Part shown: one piece after another, positions 45,351 to 52,662 of the stretch
Layout: each line of letters begins with the position of its first letter
How positions within the stretch are numbered: position 1 is the stretch's first letter
Assembly: GCF_013114595.1 (NCBI RefSeq)
Contig: NZ_VTXE01000033.1
Span: forward strand, 1-52,662
DNA: 52,662 bases
Direction: 5' to 3'
From: Vibrio sp. 99-8-1
GTDB taxonomy: Bacteria; Pseudomonadota; Gammaproteobacteria; Enterobacterales; Vibrionaceae
Program-made: the position numbers and the translations under genes
The notes under the pieces: model-generated
Seen by the model: the letters and a program-made list of their open reading frames with translations, nothing else
What the model was told of the DNA's origin: nothing
Databases searched by the model: none

Positions 45351-46772
45351 TTAGTACTTGTATTGAGCTTCGCGAGCGTCAGCTTTCTTATCCCACTCAG
45401 GAGCAAGAGTTTTAAGGAACTCTTGTTTCTCAGCGTTCATCTTATCCATATCCATACCAATCGCTTTTTGAGCGGCTGCTTTAGTTGAGATATCAGGGAT
45501 TTGAATTGGATCAGTAATGCCTTTCTTCGCTAGAAGACGAACAAGCTTAGTACGAGCGTCAGCTGCTTTGTCTACTGCAGTACCTAGAATTTCTAGAGCA
45601 ACTTCTGGAGCATGCATATGTACACCGTGAGATGCGATAGCATAGTCCCAGCGCCATTGTGCGTGACGAATATCCATTAGGATAGGTTTCATCTCTTCTT
45701 CAGTTGCACCAGCTTTCCAAGCTGCACCAGCTTCGAAGTGAGCGGCTACGATTTGTTTTTCAGCCGTTAGCTTCATGTTAGTAACTTGAGCTTTACGAGT
45801 TGAAACAACATCTTCGAAGTACTCTTTTTCTTGTGTATGACATTGCGCACAAGTGTTGTCGAAGCTATCTAGTGGGTTACCTACTTTGTGGTCTGTGTAT
45901 ACAGTGCCGTCATCTTTTTCAACTTTAGGCATGTGACAGTCAGCACAAACTACGCCGTTCTTACCATGGATACCAAGTTTCCATGTTTCGAAGCCTGGGT
46001 GCTGTGCTTTAAGCATAGGCGCTTTAGACACTTTGTGAGTCCAGTCTTTGAAGTTTAGAGCATCGTAATATGCTTCCATGTCACCTACGTTAGTACCTTG
46101 ATCCCAAGGGAACTTAACGCTCTTGTTAGGACCTGTGAAGTAGTACTCAACGTGACACTGAGCACAAACAGTAGCTTGTTTTTCAGTATCATCTTGCTCA
46201 GCAAAAGGCATACCGATAGCTTCAAATGCACGTTCCACGTATGGACGAGTGATCATTAGCTCAGGCTCACCGTTTTTAAACGCTTCGCTTTTTGTGTTGT
46301 GACAGTCTGAACAGCCAATAGAGTTAACGACTTCATGACCTAGACGAGCCCATTTACCCGCGAAATAACCGTCTTCACCTTCGTTTTCAATTAAACGCGC
46401 AACGTCAGGGCTTTTACAGCTCCAACATGCCATTGGCATAGGACCTGTTTTTTCGTCTTTAGGTGCGCCTGTTCTTAGTGTATTACGTAAGTCATCGATC
46501 GCATAAAAGTGACCGCGAGCCTTGTTGTAGTCTTTTGCAAAGCCGTATCCAGCCCACATGATGACCATATTAGGATCACCGGCTAGTGCGTCTTCAATTT
46601 CACTGCTTTCAGAAGTTGCTTTCCAAGATTGATATTGATCTGCATGTGAAGCTTCGAACTGCTCATTACGTGGATCACCGATCTTGCCTTCAGCAGCACC
46701 AACACTAGCTGCACTAAAAATTAAGCTAGCAGCGATGGCTGTTATAGAACTTGTTATCCAGTGCTTACTCAT
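45351..46772 (-). CDS. nrfA: Pentahaem cytochrome c nitrite reductase (ammonia-forming)
   Basis: The 473-residue periplasmic enzyme reduces nitrite to ammonia with six electrons. A signal peptide ends near residue 26. The active-site haem has the special motif CWSCK (116-120); four ordinary sites follow: CSDCH at 154, CAQCH at 203, CADCH at 276 and CAQCH at 308. The catalytic Arg (ARGHFYA, residue 86), Tyr in VEYY (about 210) and His in AQHPG (258) are present. GGAGG lies seven bases before the ATG. It is divergent from nrfB, with FNR- and NarP-type sites between, and ends in two hairpins. Confidence 0.98.
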   Translation of the reverse strand: MSKHWITSSITAIAASLIFSAASVGAAEGKIGDPRNEQFEASHADQYQSWKATSESSEIEDALAGDPNMVIMWAGYGFAKDYNKARGHFYAIDDLRNTLRTGAPKDEKTGPMPMACWSCKSPDVARLIENEGEDGYFAGKWARLGHEVVNSIGCSDCHNTKSEAFKNGEPELMITRPYVERAFEAIGMPFAEQDDTEKQATVCAQCHVEYYFTGPNKSVKFPWDQGTNVGDMEAYYDALNFKDWTHKVSKAPMLKAQHPGFETWKLGIHGKNGVVCADCHMPKVEKDDGTVYTDHKVGNPLDSFDNTCAQCHTQEKEYFEDVVSTRKAQVTNMKLTAEKQIVAAHFEAGAAWKAGATEEEMKPILMDIRHAQWRWDYAIASHGVHMHAPEVALEILGTAVDKAADARTKLVRLLAKKGITDPIQIPDISTKAAAQKAIGMDMDKMNAEKQEFLKTLAPEWDKKADAREAQYKY

Positions 46773-46924
46773 GGTGTTGCCTCCATGTTTGTTGTTTTTT
46801 CATTATTTACTCCGTTTACTTTTTTTATACCTAGCGTTGTGGACTGGTATCCAAAATAAGACTTTGGAGATACCGTTATATTCTAGCTGAAAAATAATAA
46901 GTTTTATTAAACAAAAAATATAAA

Positions 46925-46938
46925 TTGTTTCAGATCAA
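46925..46938 (-). promoter_or_regulatory. FNR-like site in the nrfA promoter
   Basis: TTGTTTCAGATCAA differs from the FNR consensus TTGAT-N4-ATCAA at one base. On the minus strand a TATTAT -10-like sequence (46893-46898) lies downstream, placing the site about 45 bp before the transcription start, suitable for activation of nrfA. Confidence 0.7.
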
Positions 46939-46974
46939 TTTATCGAGGTGATCCAAAGCACAAATTAATTTATA

Positions 46975-46990
46975 TACCCCTAAAGGGTTA
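46975..46990. promoter_or_regulatory. NarP/NarL 7-2-7 type site
   Basis: TACCCCT and AGGGTTA separated by AA match the heptamer pair TACYYMT-N2-AKRRGTA, with one mismatch in the second half. NarP is the nitrate/nitrite response regulator of vibrios. The site is centred 51 bp upstream of the FNR-like site relative to nrfA. Confidence 0.65.
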
Positions 46991-47042
46991 ATAGTTAATT
47001 ATCTAATGCAGATGTGTAGTTAATATATTCACTATTTTCAAC

Positions 47043-47058
47043 TACTACTTTAGTAGTA
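47043..47058. promoter_or_regulatory. Perfect 7-2-7 palindrome, probable NarP site
   Basis: TACTACT and AGTAGTA are exact inverted copies with TT between them. Each half differs from the NarL/NarP heptamer TACYYMT at one position. It lies in the middle of the nrfA-nrfB spacer and could serve either gene. The remaining AT-rich part of this 537-bp spacer shows no gene. Confidence 0.65.
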
Positions 47059-47309
47059 CTTAGCTGTAAGATTAAGGCTTCATATTCAAAAGGTTAGAAT
47101 ATTACCTTAAATAAAATAAGGTGAAATAGCTCACTCTTTTCGAACGTTAGTTAAGCATTAATTGAAGAACTAATTATAATACTTGCAATAGCGTTGTGGC
47201 TGTTTCTAAATAAGAGTTATTATCATTTGGGGTTATATTTAACTTCATAAACTTTTATATTTGTTCGAAAGTTTATTTTATTTAACTTTCGGAATTAGGA
47301 TAGGTAAAC

Positions 47310-47990
47310 ATGGGCAATAGTAGATTGACCATAGCCATAATGTTGAAGTCTCTTCTTATATTATGTCTTTATGGTTTTTCCGTTAATTACGCAGTCGCTG
47401 CGGATGGGGCGGCCACCTCAAAAGCTGAAACTGCTACGAAAACAGTTTCAAAAGTCAAAAAAACAACCCGTAAGAAACGAGACCCTGATGCTAAATGTCT
47501 TCAGTGTCATACCTCTTCACGTGTTACGCAACATCAGACTCACGGCGATGCAGCAACCGAAGTACTGGGTAAACCTGTCACATGTGCAAACTGCCACAAT
47601 AAGATCGGTTCTACGCACCGTAAGAATTCAAAAAAAGTAACCAAATACGCTTCTGCGCAATCTCAAGCTGGAACAAACAAAACTCTGCTTAGTCAAGAGG
47701 ATGTTTTCAAAGCGAATAAAGAGTGTGTGGAGTGTCATGACGCGACCTCTTTACAGCAAGCAAGCTGGACTCACGATGTTCATGCGCTGAATTTAACCTG
47801 TTCAAATTGTCATGATGTTCATATTGCAACGAAGAAAAGCAAACGCATGAAGACCAAGGCGAGAATTAAGAAGAAGAACGATACTGGTGTGAACGTACTA
47901 GAGTTTGAAAGTCATAAAGACATCATTGGTATGTGCGTTGATTGTCACGCTGATTTTAACCAGCTTAAAGACAAGCAGGAGGATCAGTAA
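47310..47990 (+). CDS. nrfB: Pentahaem cytochrome NrfB, electron donor to NrfA
   Basis: The 226-residue periplasmic protein has a signal peptide (cleaved near AVAA, residue 31), a Lys/Thr-rich linker and five haem sites: CLQCH at 63, CANCH at 92, CVECH at 139, CSNCH at 164 and CVDCH at 209. It should carry electrons from NrfC/NrfD to NrfA. It is longer than E. coli NrfB (188) mainly because of the basic linkers (residues 35-58 and 174-190). AGGATAGG precedes the ATG. Its stop codon overlaps the nrfC start (TAATG). Confidence 0.95.
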   Translation: MGNSRLTIAIMLKSLLILCLYGFSVNYAVAADGAATSKAETATKTVSKVKKTTRKKRDPDAKCLQCHTSSRVTQHQTHGDAATEVLGKPVTCANCHNKIGSTHRKNSKKVTKYASAQSQAGTNKTLLSQEDVFKANKECVECHDATSLQQASWTHDVHALNLTCSNCHDVHIATKKSKRMKTKARIKKKNDTGVNVLEFESHKDIIGMCVDCHADFNQLKDKQEDQ

Positions 47991-48673
47991 TGAGCTGTTC
48001 AAGACGAAATTTTTTAACCGGTGCGGGTGCCGTTATATTTACCACCGGTGTTGCTGGTACGTCAGCATTAAGCGGTAAGTCTCTTGCTTATAGTATGGAA
48101 GATGGCAAAAAGCGATACGGCATGGTTTATGACGAAAATGCTTGTATCGGTTGTACTGCTTGTGAAGATGCCTGTCGCGAAGTAAACAATGTTCCAGAAG
48201 GCGTAGCAAGACTTAAGATTGAACGTAGTGAACCGAAAGGCGAGTATCCTAACGTTGATTACAGCTTTAATCGTGTTTCTTGTCAGCACTGTGAAAACGC
48301 GCCATGTGTAATGGTTTGTCCAACAGGTGCGGCCTATAAAGATGAAGAAACTGGAATCATCGATGTTCATAATGACAAGTGCGTCGGTTGTGGTTATTGC
48401 TTAGCCGCGTGTCCATATCAAGTTCGTTTCTTTAATCCTGAAACTAAATCTGCAGATAAATGTAACTTCTGTCGTGATACTAATTTGGCACAAGGCAAAC
48501 TGCCTGCGTGTGTCGAGTCGTGTCCTACCAAAGCGCTAACATTTGGTGACCTTAATGATCCAGAGTCGCAAATTAATGCGGTATTGAAAGACAAGATAGT
48601 ATATCGAGACAAGGTACAGCTAGGGACAAAACCTAAGCTATACAAAGTTCCACATGAGAAAGGGGAGATTTAG
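47990..48673 (+). CDS. nrfC: NrfC ferredoxin-like subunit (four 4Fe-4S clusters)
   Basis: The 227-residue protein has a twin-arginine signal (SRRNFLTGAGA) and four cysteine groups: CIGCTACEDAC, CQHCENAPCVMVC, CVGCGYCLAAC and CNFC with CVESC, the pattern for four 4Fe-4S clusters. It takes electrons from the membrane quinol dehydrogenase NrfD and hands them to NrfB. AGGAGG lies six bases before the ATG, which overlaps the nrfB stop by one base. nrfD follows after two bases. Confidence 0.96.
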   Translation: MSCSRRNFLTGAGAVIFTTGVAGTSALSGKSLAYSMEDGKKRYGMVYDENACIGCTACEDACREVNNVPEGVARLKIERSEPKGEYPNVDYSFNRVSCQHCENAPCVMVCPTGAAYKDEETGIIDVHNDKCVGCGYCLAACPYQVRFFNPETKSADKCNFCRDTNLAQGKLPACVESCPTKALTFGDLNDPESQINAVLKDKIVYRDKVQLGTKPKLYKVPHEKGEI

Positions 48674-48675
48674 AA

Positions 48676-49623
48676 ATGGAAGTTGCGTTTAATTTCGATT
48701 CCCTTGTATGGGACTGGATTATAGCTATTTATCTGTTTTTGGCGGGTATGTCCGCAGGCTCGGTAATGATTTCAATATACTTGAAGAGAAAAGTTATTGA
48801 AGGTGATCCGGCTAAAAACGGTATTTTAAAAGCCACAGCATGGTTAGCGCCATTTGGCATTATTTCTGGTTTGACGATTTTGGTTTTCCACTTAACAAAA
48901 CCTCTGATGTTTTGGAAAATCATGATTTACTACAATACCAGTTCCGTTATGTCCATGGGGGTGATGTTATTTAACATCTATATGGCCGTGCTGTTTGCAT
49001 GGATTGCGATTATTTTCAAAGATACCATTATGAAATATATGCCTAAGCAGCTTTCATTTGTTGGTGATCTTATTGATAAAATCGCTAAGGTAGAGAATGC
49101 GTTAGAGTTATTCCTTGGCTTTCTTGCCATTGTATTGGCGGCCTATACTGGATTCTTACTGTCAGCGCTTAAAACCTATCCAATGCTGAATAACCCTGTA
49201 TTACCAATACTGTTCTTATTCTCTAGTTTATCCTCTGGTGCGGCTGCGTGTATGTTGTTTGGTATTCTTGGATTTAAAGAATCACCTCATAGCGCAAGTG
49301 TTAAGTGGGTGCATAGTTTTGAGCGTCCCGTTGTGATGTTTGAACTGTTTGTCATGGTTACCTTCTTTACTGGGCTTATATTTGCAGGTGGACGAGGCGA
49401 AGTGGCGGCGTGGAATGCTATTGGTAGTGGTTTTTGGGCGTCATGGTTTTGGTGGGGCGTGATACTGTTTGGTATGCTTGTTCCATTAGCGCTAAACGCA
49501 TTTTGTCCAAAAGAGGTGCGTCACAAATCTGTGTTTATCCTGCTTGTTACCACACTTAGTTTAGCTGGGGTATTGATGCTTCGTACCTTTATTCTATATG
49601 CTGGTCAAATGACAGTCGTTTAG
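48676..49623 (+). CDS. nrfD: NrfD membrane quinol dehydrogenase subunit
   Basis: The 315-residue inner-membrane protein has about eight helices and the NrfD/PsrC family pattern (WDWIIAIYLFLAGMSAGSV near the start, then TGFLLSALKTYP). Family members oxidise menaquinol without haem and pass electrons to a NrfC-type subunit. GGGGAG precedes the ATG two bases after nrfC. A long hairpin follows. Confidence 0.96.
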   Translation: MEVAFNFDSLVWDWIIAIYLFLAGMSAGSVMISIYLKRKVIEGDPAKNGILKATAWLAPFGIISGLTILVFHLTKPLMFWKIMIYYNTSSVMSMGVMLFNIYMAVLFAWIAIIFKDTIMKYMPKQLSFVGDLIDKIAKVENALELFLGFLAIVLAAYTGFLLSALKTYPMLNNPVLPILFLFSSLSSGAAACMLFGILGFKESPHSASVKWVHSFERPVVMFELFVMVTFFTGLIFAGGRGEVAAWNAIGSGFWASWFWWGVILFGMLVPLALNAFCPKEVRHKSVFILLVTTLSLAGVLMLRTFILYAGQMTVV

Positions 49624-49630
49624 GAATGAA

Positions 49631-49659
49631 AAGGCTTTACCCTGTTAGGGTAAAGCCTT
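49631..49659 (+). terminator. Hairpin between nrfD and nrfE
   Basis: AAGGCTTTACCC (49631-49642) and GGGTAAAGCCTT (49648-49659) form a perfect 12-bp stem followed by only a weak T-run. It probably ends part of the transcripts, so the haem-lyase genes downstream would be made at lower level than the structural genes. Confidence 0.7.
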
Positions 49660-49672
49660 CTTAATATAAAAT

Positions 49673-51580
49673 ATGTATTCAGAAATTGGTCAGTTCTCTC
49701 TTCTATTAGTCGCTATAGCCTCCATCTTTTCTATCCTCACTGCAGCATTTGGTCTGTATTCAGGACGAAAAGAGTGCTATCCACTGCAACTTGCTCTCGT
49801 GCATGCCAGTCTACTGTTTTCTCTCATTTCCATCATCACTTTAGCTTTTGCTTTCTACTTTGATGATTTTGCGATTCAATATGTTTCTGCGCATTCCAAT
49901 AGCGCATTACCCAACTTTTTTAAGATTGCTGCAGTGTGGGGAGGACATGAAGGGTCATTGCTGTTTTGGGTTATCACTCTTGCATTCTGGAACTCTGCTA
50001 TTGCGTTACTAAATACAAAAGTAGCGCAAAGTTATCTCACTAAAGTACTGATCATTAGCGCCTCTTTAGTGGCTATTTTTGCTGTATTTACCTTGTTTGC
50101 TTCCAATCCTTTTGAGTTAAATGCGGTTCTTCCGGATGAAGGGCGAGACCTCAATCCGATGCTGCAAGATATCGCACTGATCTTCCATCCACCCTTGCTA
50201 TACATGGGCTATATTGGATTTGCCTCAAGTTTTGCTTTAGCTCTGGCGGCATTGTGGCAGAAAGAGATTCCAACCTACTGGTTTGAAGTGAGCCGTAAAT
50301 ATACCTTGTTTGCATGGGTGTTTTTAACCGCCGGAATTCTTTTAGGTGCATGGTGGGCTTATTACGAGTTGGGCTGGGGCGGATGGTGGTTCTGGGATCC
50401 TGTTGAGAATGCTTCTTTGCTTCCTTGGTTAACGGCGACAGCTTTAGTTCACAGTCTTGTCGTGAGCAGTAATAGCCGACGATTGATTGGCTGGACACTC
50501 GGCCTGTCGTTCATTACTTTTTCTCTTAGCTTATTAGGTACCTTTGTTGTTCGTTCTGGTATTTTGACCTCAGTGCATGCCTTTGCTGTGGATCCAACCC
50601 GAGGGGTTGTCTTAATACTTATTCTCCTCGGCTTGATTTTAGCTGGATTTGGCTCGCAGATTTATCGAGCAAACGACATTCAGTCAAAGCCTATTAAAAG
50701 CTTTACCACACAGCCGTTTCTGTTTTTGTTGGTCAATGGTTTGTTTACCATTGCGATGATAACGGTACTGCTGGGTACTTTTTACCCAATGGTATTCCAG
50801 ATATTAAATCTTGGAAAAATCTCCGTAGGAGCACCATATTTCAATTCTTTATTTGCTCCGTTGACATTCATTGCTTTGCTATTAATGAGTGCTGCCCCGA
50901 TTGTATTAAGCAGTAAAAACAATAAGCCACGAGTGTTGGTTGTGCAGTTTTTGCTGGCGTGTTTTATTGGTTTCATTCTGTATCGCCTGCAATATCAGCA
51001 GCTAGAGATGATGGTATTGGCGACATGGATTTTAGCGAGTAATGTCATGTTATCCATGATTTATCAGTTCGCTACCTCTCCATCAACACGAGTTCGACTT
51101 AAGTTATTGCCTATGTGGCTTGCTCACTTAGGCATTGTTATGGCATCAATAGGGGCGAGTATGAACGCGTACCACTCTATTGAAAATAGTGACCGCATGA
51201 CGGTTGGAACGAAAACAGAACTTGGTCGATTTGCTATTACCTTTGAACAGCAAGAACTGTTTGTTGGGCCAAATTATACCTCTGAGAAAGTCGTGCTAAC
51301 AACCAGTAGTGGTGATCACGTTATCCCTGAGAGACGACACTATCAAGTCAGAGTAATGAACATGACAGAGCCGGGGATTAAGAGCTATTGGCATGGGGAT
51401 TTATACATTACTCTGGGAGAGAAACTGTATGATGGTTCATTCGCGGTGAGGATTCAGTACAAAGCGTATGTTCAGTGGATCTGGTTTGGTGGTATGGTGA
51501 TGATTCTAGGCGGAATTGCCGCTTTTGTATCTCGGTTTAGATATATAGACAATGTAGAGAAAGTAAATGCGCATAATTAA
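49673..51580 (+). CDS. nrfE: Haem lyase subunit NrfE (CcmF family)
   Basis: The 635-residue membrane protein has about fifteen helices and the WWD domain WGGWWFWDP at 235-243 that holds haem for transfer, together with the conserved WGGHEGSLLFW near residue 84. CcmF and NrfE join haem to apocytochromes. Its context after nrfBCD and before nrfF identifies it as the NrfA-specific lyase, though its length is closer to CcmF (647) than to E. coli NrfE (552). No ribosome binding site is visible before the ATG, which lies 13 bases after a hairpin. The end overlaps the next gene by 14 bp. Confidence 0.92.
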   Translation: MYSEIGQFSLLLVAIASIFSILTAAFGLYSGRKECYPLQLALVHASLLFSLISIITLAFAFYFDDFAIQYVSAHSNSALPNFFKIAAVWGGHEGSLLFWVITLAFWNSAIALLNTKVAQSYLTKVLIISASLVAIFAVFTLFASNPFELNAVLPDEGRDLNPMLQDIALIFHPPLLYMGYIGFASSFALALAALWQKEIPTYWFEVSRKYTLFAWVFLTAGILLGAWWAYYELGWGGWWFWDPVENASLLPWLTATALVHSLVVSSNSRRLIGWTLGLSFITFSLSLLGTFVVRSGILTSVHAFAVDPTRGVVLILILLGLILAGFGSQIYRANDIQSKPIKSFTTQPFLFLLVNGLFTIAMITVLLGTFYPMVFQILNLGKISVGAPYFNSLFAPLTFIALLLMSAAPIVLSSKNNKPRVLVVQFLLACFIGFILYRLQYQQLEMMVLATWILASNVMLSMIYQFATSPSTRVRLKLLPMWLAHLGIVMASIGASMNAYHSIENSDRMTVGTKTELGRFAITFEQQELFVGPNYTSEKVVLTTSSGDHVIPERRHYQVRVMNMTEPGIKSYWHGDLYITLGEKLYDGSFAVRIQYKAYVQWIWFGGMVMILGGIAAFVSRFRYIDNVEKVNAHN

Positions 51581-52085
51581 ACTGGTTTTATTTGCCTCAT
51601 TATCGTTGGCCATTTTTGTGGTATTAACCTATGCACTAAATGATGACTCATCGAGCAACAATACTGCGATGCTAAATGAGCCAATACCAGCATTTAACTT
51701 ACAGTCATTGAGTAGCGATAATCCGGTTACCGAAAAAGAGTTAATCAGTGATGGTTACAAACTGCTTAATGTTTGGGCATCGTGGTGCGGTATTTGTAAA
51801 CTGGAGCACTCTTTTCTTTTACAGCTAAATCGCCAAGGTGTTGCTATTTATGGGCTTAACTATCGCGATAATAAAAAAGATGCTCGCAAAGTACTGGTGT
51901 TAGATGGCAACCCTTATAAAAACGTGATTTTTGATCCAGAGGGTAAATTAGCACTGGATCTAGGTGTGATAGGAACACCAGAAACATTTGTTATCGACTC
52001 TAATGGCAAGATAGTTCATAGGATTAGTGGTGTCATCGATCAAGCTGTTTGGGATAACAGTATTGCTGCGTATTTTGAGAGGTAA
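51567..52085 (+). CDS. Thioredoxin-like protein of the CcmG/DsbE type
   Basis: The 172-residue protein is anchored by an N-terminal helix (about 4-22) and has a periplasmic thioredoxin fold with the active site WCGICK (Cys74, Cys77) and the cis-proline region GTPETF. CcmG-type proteins reduce the haem-binding cysteines of apocytochromes before haem attachment. Lying between nrfE and nrfF with a 14-bp overlap, it is probably the reductase dedicated to NrfA maturation. E. coli lacks such a gene in its nrf operon. Confidence 0.92.
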   Translation: MRIIKLVLFASLSLAIFVVLTYALNDDSSSNNTAMLNEPIPAFNLQSLSSDNPVTEKELISDGYKLLNVWASWCGICKLEHSFLLQLNRQGVAIYGLNYRDNKKDARKVLVLDGNPYKNVIFDPEGKLALDLGVIGTPETFVIDSNGKIVHRISGVIDQAVWDNSIAAYFER

Positions 52086-52086
52086 T

Positions 52087-52530
52087 ATGTATCGTTTATT
52101 AAGAGCTACCTTTATCGCTATGCTAACTGTTACGGCTTCATTGGCGTGGTCTGCACAGAATAATAACCAAACGGTTTTCTACGATGACAATAAAGACGTC
52201 GCTATTAAAGTCGAACTATTTGAATTTGATAACGACGCACAAAGACAAAATGCCATTGAGTTGGCAAAGTCCCTTCGATGTCCTCAATGTCAAAATCAAA
52301 ATTTGGTTGAGTCTAACTCTCCTGTTGCCAAAGACTTACGTCTTCATGTTTATCAGATGATTAAAGAAGGAAAGTCGAATCAAGAAATTGTCGACTATAT
52401 GACTCGTCGTTTTGGTGATTTTGTACTGTATCAGCCAAGTGTCAATAATCGTACCTATCTACTATGGTTTTTGCCTCTGCTGCTCTTGCTTATCGGGGGC
52501 GTACTTGCCATCCGAGCGGTGAAAAAATAG
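52087..52530 (+). CDS. nrfF: NrfF (CcmH family) cytochrome c maturation protein
   Basis: The 147-residue protein has a signal peptide (to about residue 23), the LRCPQCQNQN motif with the redox pair Cys65 and Cys68 and a C-terminal membrane helix (about 123-143). NrfF works with NrfE and NrfG to attach haem to the CXXCK site of NrfA. The ATG at 52087 follows AGAGGTAAT directly at the end of the upstream gene and is preferred over an in-frame start twenty codons earlier, which would lie inside that gene. Confidence 0.93.
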   Translation: MYRLLRATFIAMLTVTASLAWSAQNNNQTVFYDDNKDVAIKVELFEFDNDAQRQNAIELAKSLRCPQCQNQNLVESNSPVAKDLRLHVYQMIKEGKSNQEIVDYMTRRFGDFVLYQPSVNNRTYLLWFLPLLLLLIGGVLAIRAVKK

Positions 52531-52558
52531 TTTTTTTACCCTTGGTTCTCAATCGAGA

Positions 52559-52658
52559 ATATACTCAAGTGACCTCAAGATGCAGGATTCAGAGCAACAT
52601 CAACAAGTTCAGTTCAAGAAAGATAATTGAAGGAATGGCATTCCCTTTCAAGATTATC
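52559..52658 (+). repeat. Interspersed repeat, copy C (about 100 bp)
   Basis: It matches 11494-11592 along its full length with scattered changes. The 3' part (52621-52658) folds into a hairpin: GATAATTGAAGGAATG pairs with CATTCCCTTTCAAGATTATC with two bulges. It lies after nrfF at the window end, where it could act as a transcript end or mRNA stability element. Confidence 0.82.
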
Positions 52659-52662
52659 TGAC

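Noticed and set aside
52464..52661. Open frame of 65 codons after and within nrfF
   Set aside because: It overlaps the nrfF 3' end in another frame and continues into the repeat. No ribosome binding site or family.

Overview
This window looks like chromosomal DNA of a marine gammaproteobacterium of the family Vibrionaceae. The basis is the mannitol block (mtlA, mtlD, mtlR), class Ia ribonucleotide reductase with a YfaE-type ferredoxin, ubiG next to gyrA, a complete NrfABCD nitrite reductase system with its own haem-lyase genes, and a moderately AT-rich composition. No phage, transposase, CRISPR array or rRNA gene was seen. Genus assignment is an inference from gene content only.

Layout. 1-560: one intact tRNA-Gly(GCC) and two damaged copies that share the same 20-nt replacement in the T-arm. 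585-2860: accessory genes (Cys/His-rich secreted protein, EamA-type transporter, MarR-type regulator). 3004-9145: mannitol region, with an extra permease-only MtlA paralogue, an orphan small gene, then mtlA, mtlD and mtlR; mtlA has a TATAAT promoter with an array of CRP-type sites. 9241-12300: a protein made only of two PTS IIB domains, a small multihaem cytochrome with one CX3CH site, and two poorly characterised membrane proteins. 12531-15563: a GGDEF-EAL protein and a short-chain dehydrogenase. 15609-21012 (minus strand): a six-gene operon behind a cobalamin riboswitch, encoding an exported CbiK-type cobaltochelatase, an ABC-2 type ATPase and permease, and a BtuC/BtuD/BtuF-like importer. 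21347-26632: a 1761-residue sensor (degenerate kinase, AAA ATPase, helical repeats, GAF, PAS, GGDEF).

27152-31132 holds an anaerobic respiratory cluster under a perfect FNR site: octahaem cytochrome of the tetrathionate reductase type, a membrane cytochrome b, a small exported protein without haem motifs, and a triple rhodanese protein. 31348-35999: a chemoreceptor, a two-ACT-domain GcvR-like protein, a CinA-like protein and an orphan. 35975-44081: yfaE, nrdB, nrdA, ubiG (minus) and gyrA (plus). 44184-52530: nitrite ammonification, with an nrfG-like TPR gene after gyrA, nrfA on the minus strand, and nrfB, nrfC, nrfD, nrfE, a thioredoxin-like gene and nrfF on the plus strand. FNR-like and NarP-like sites lie between nrfA and nrfB.

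How it fits together. Two anaerobic respiratory systems (nitrite, and probably a sulfur or nitrogen oxyanion) sit in one window with several c-type cytochromes, the assembly machinery for the NrfA CXXCK haem, and FNR/NarP-type signals. The cobalamin-controlled operon joins a periplasmic metal-tetrapyrrole chelatase to two ABC systems and is the strongest candidate for an undescribed pathway. A roughly 100-bp interspersed repeat with a 3' hairpin occurs in two full copies and one partial copy in intergenic positions.
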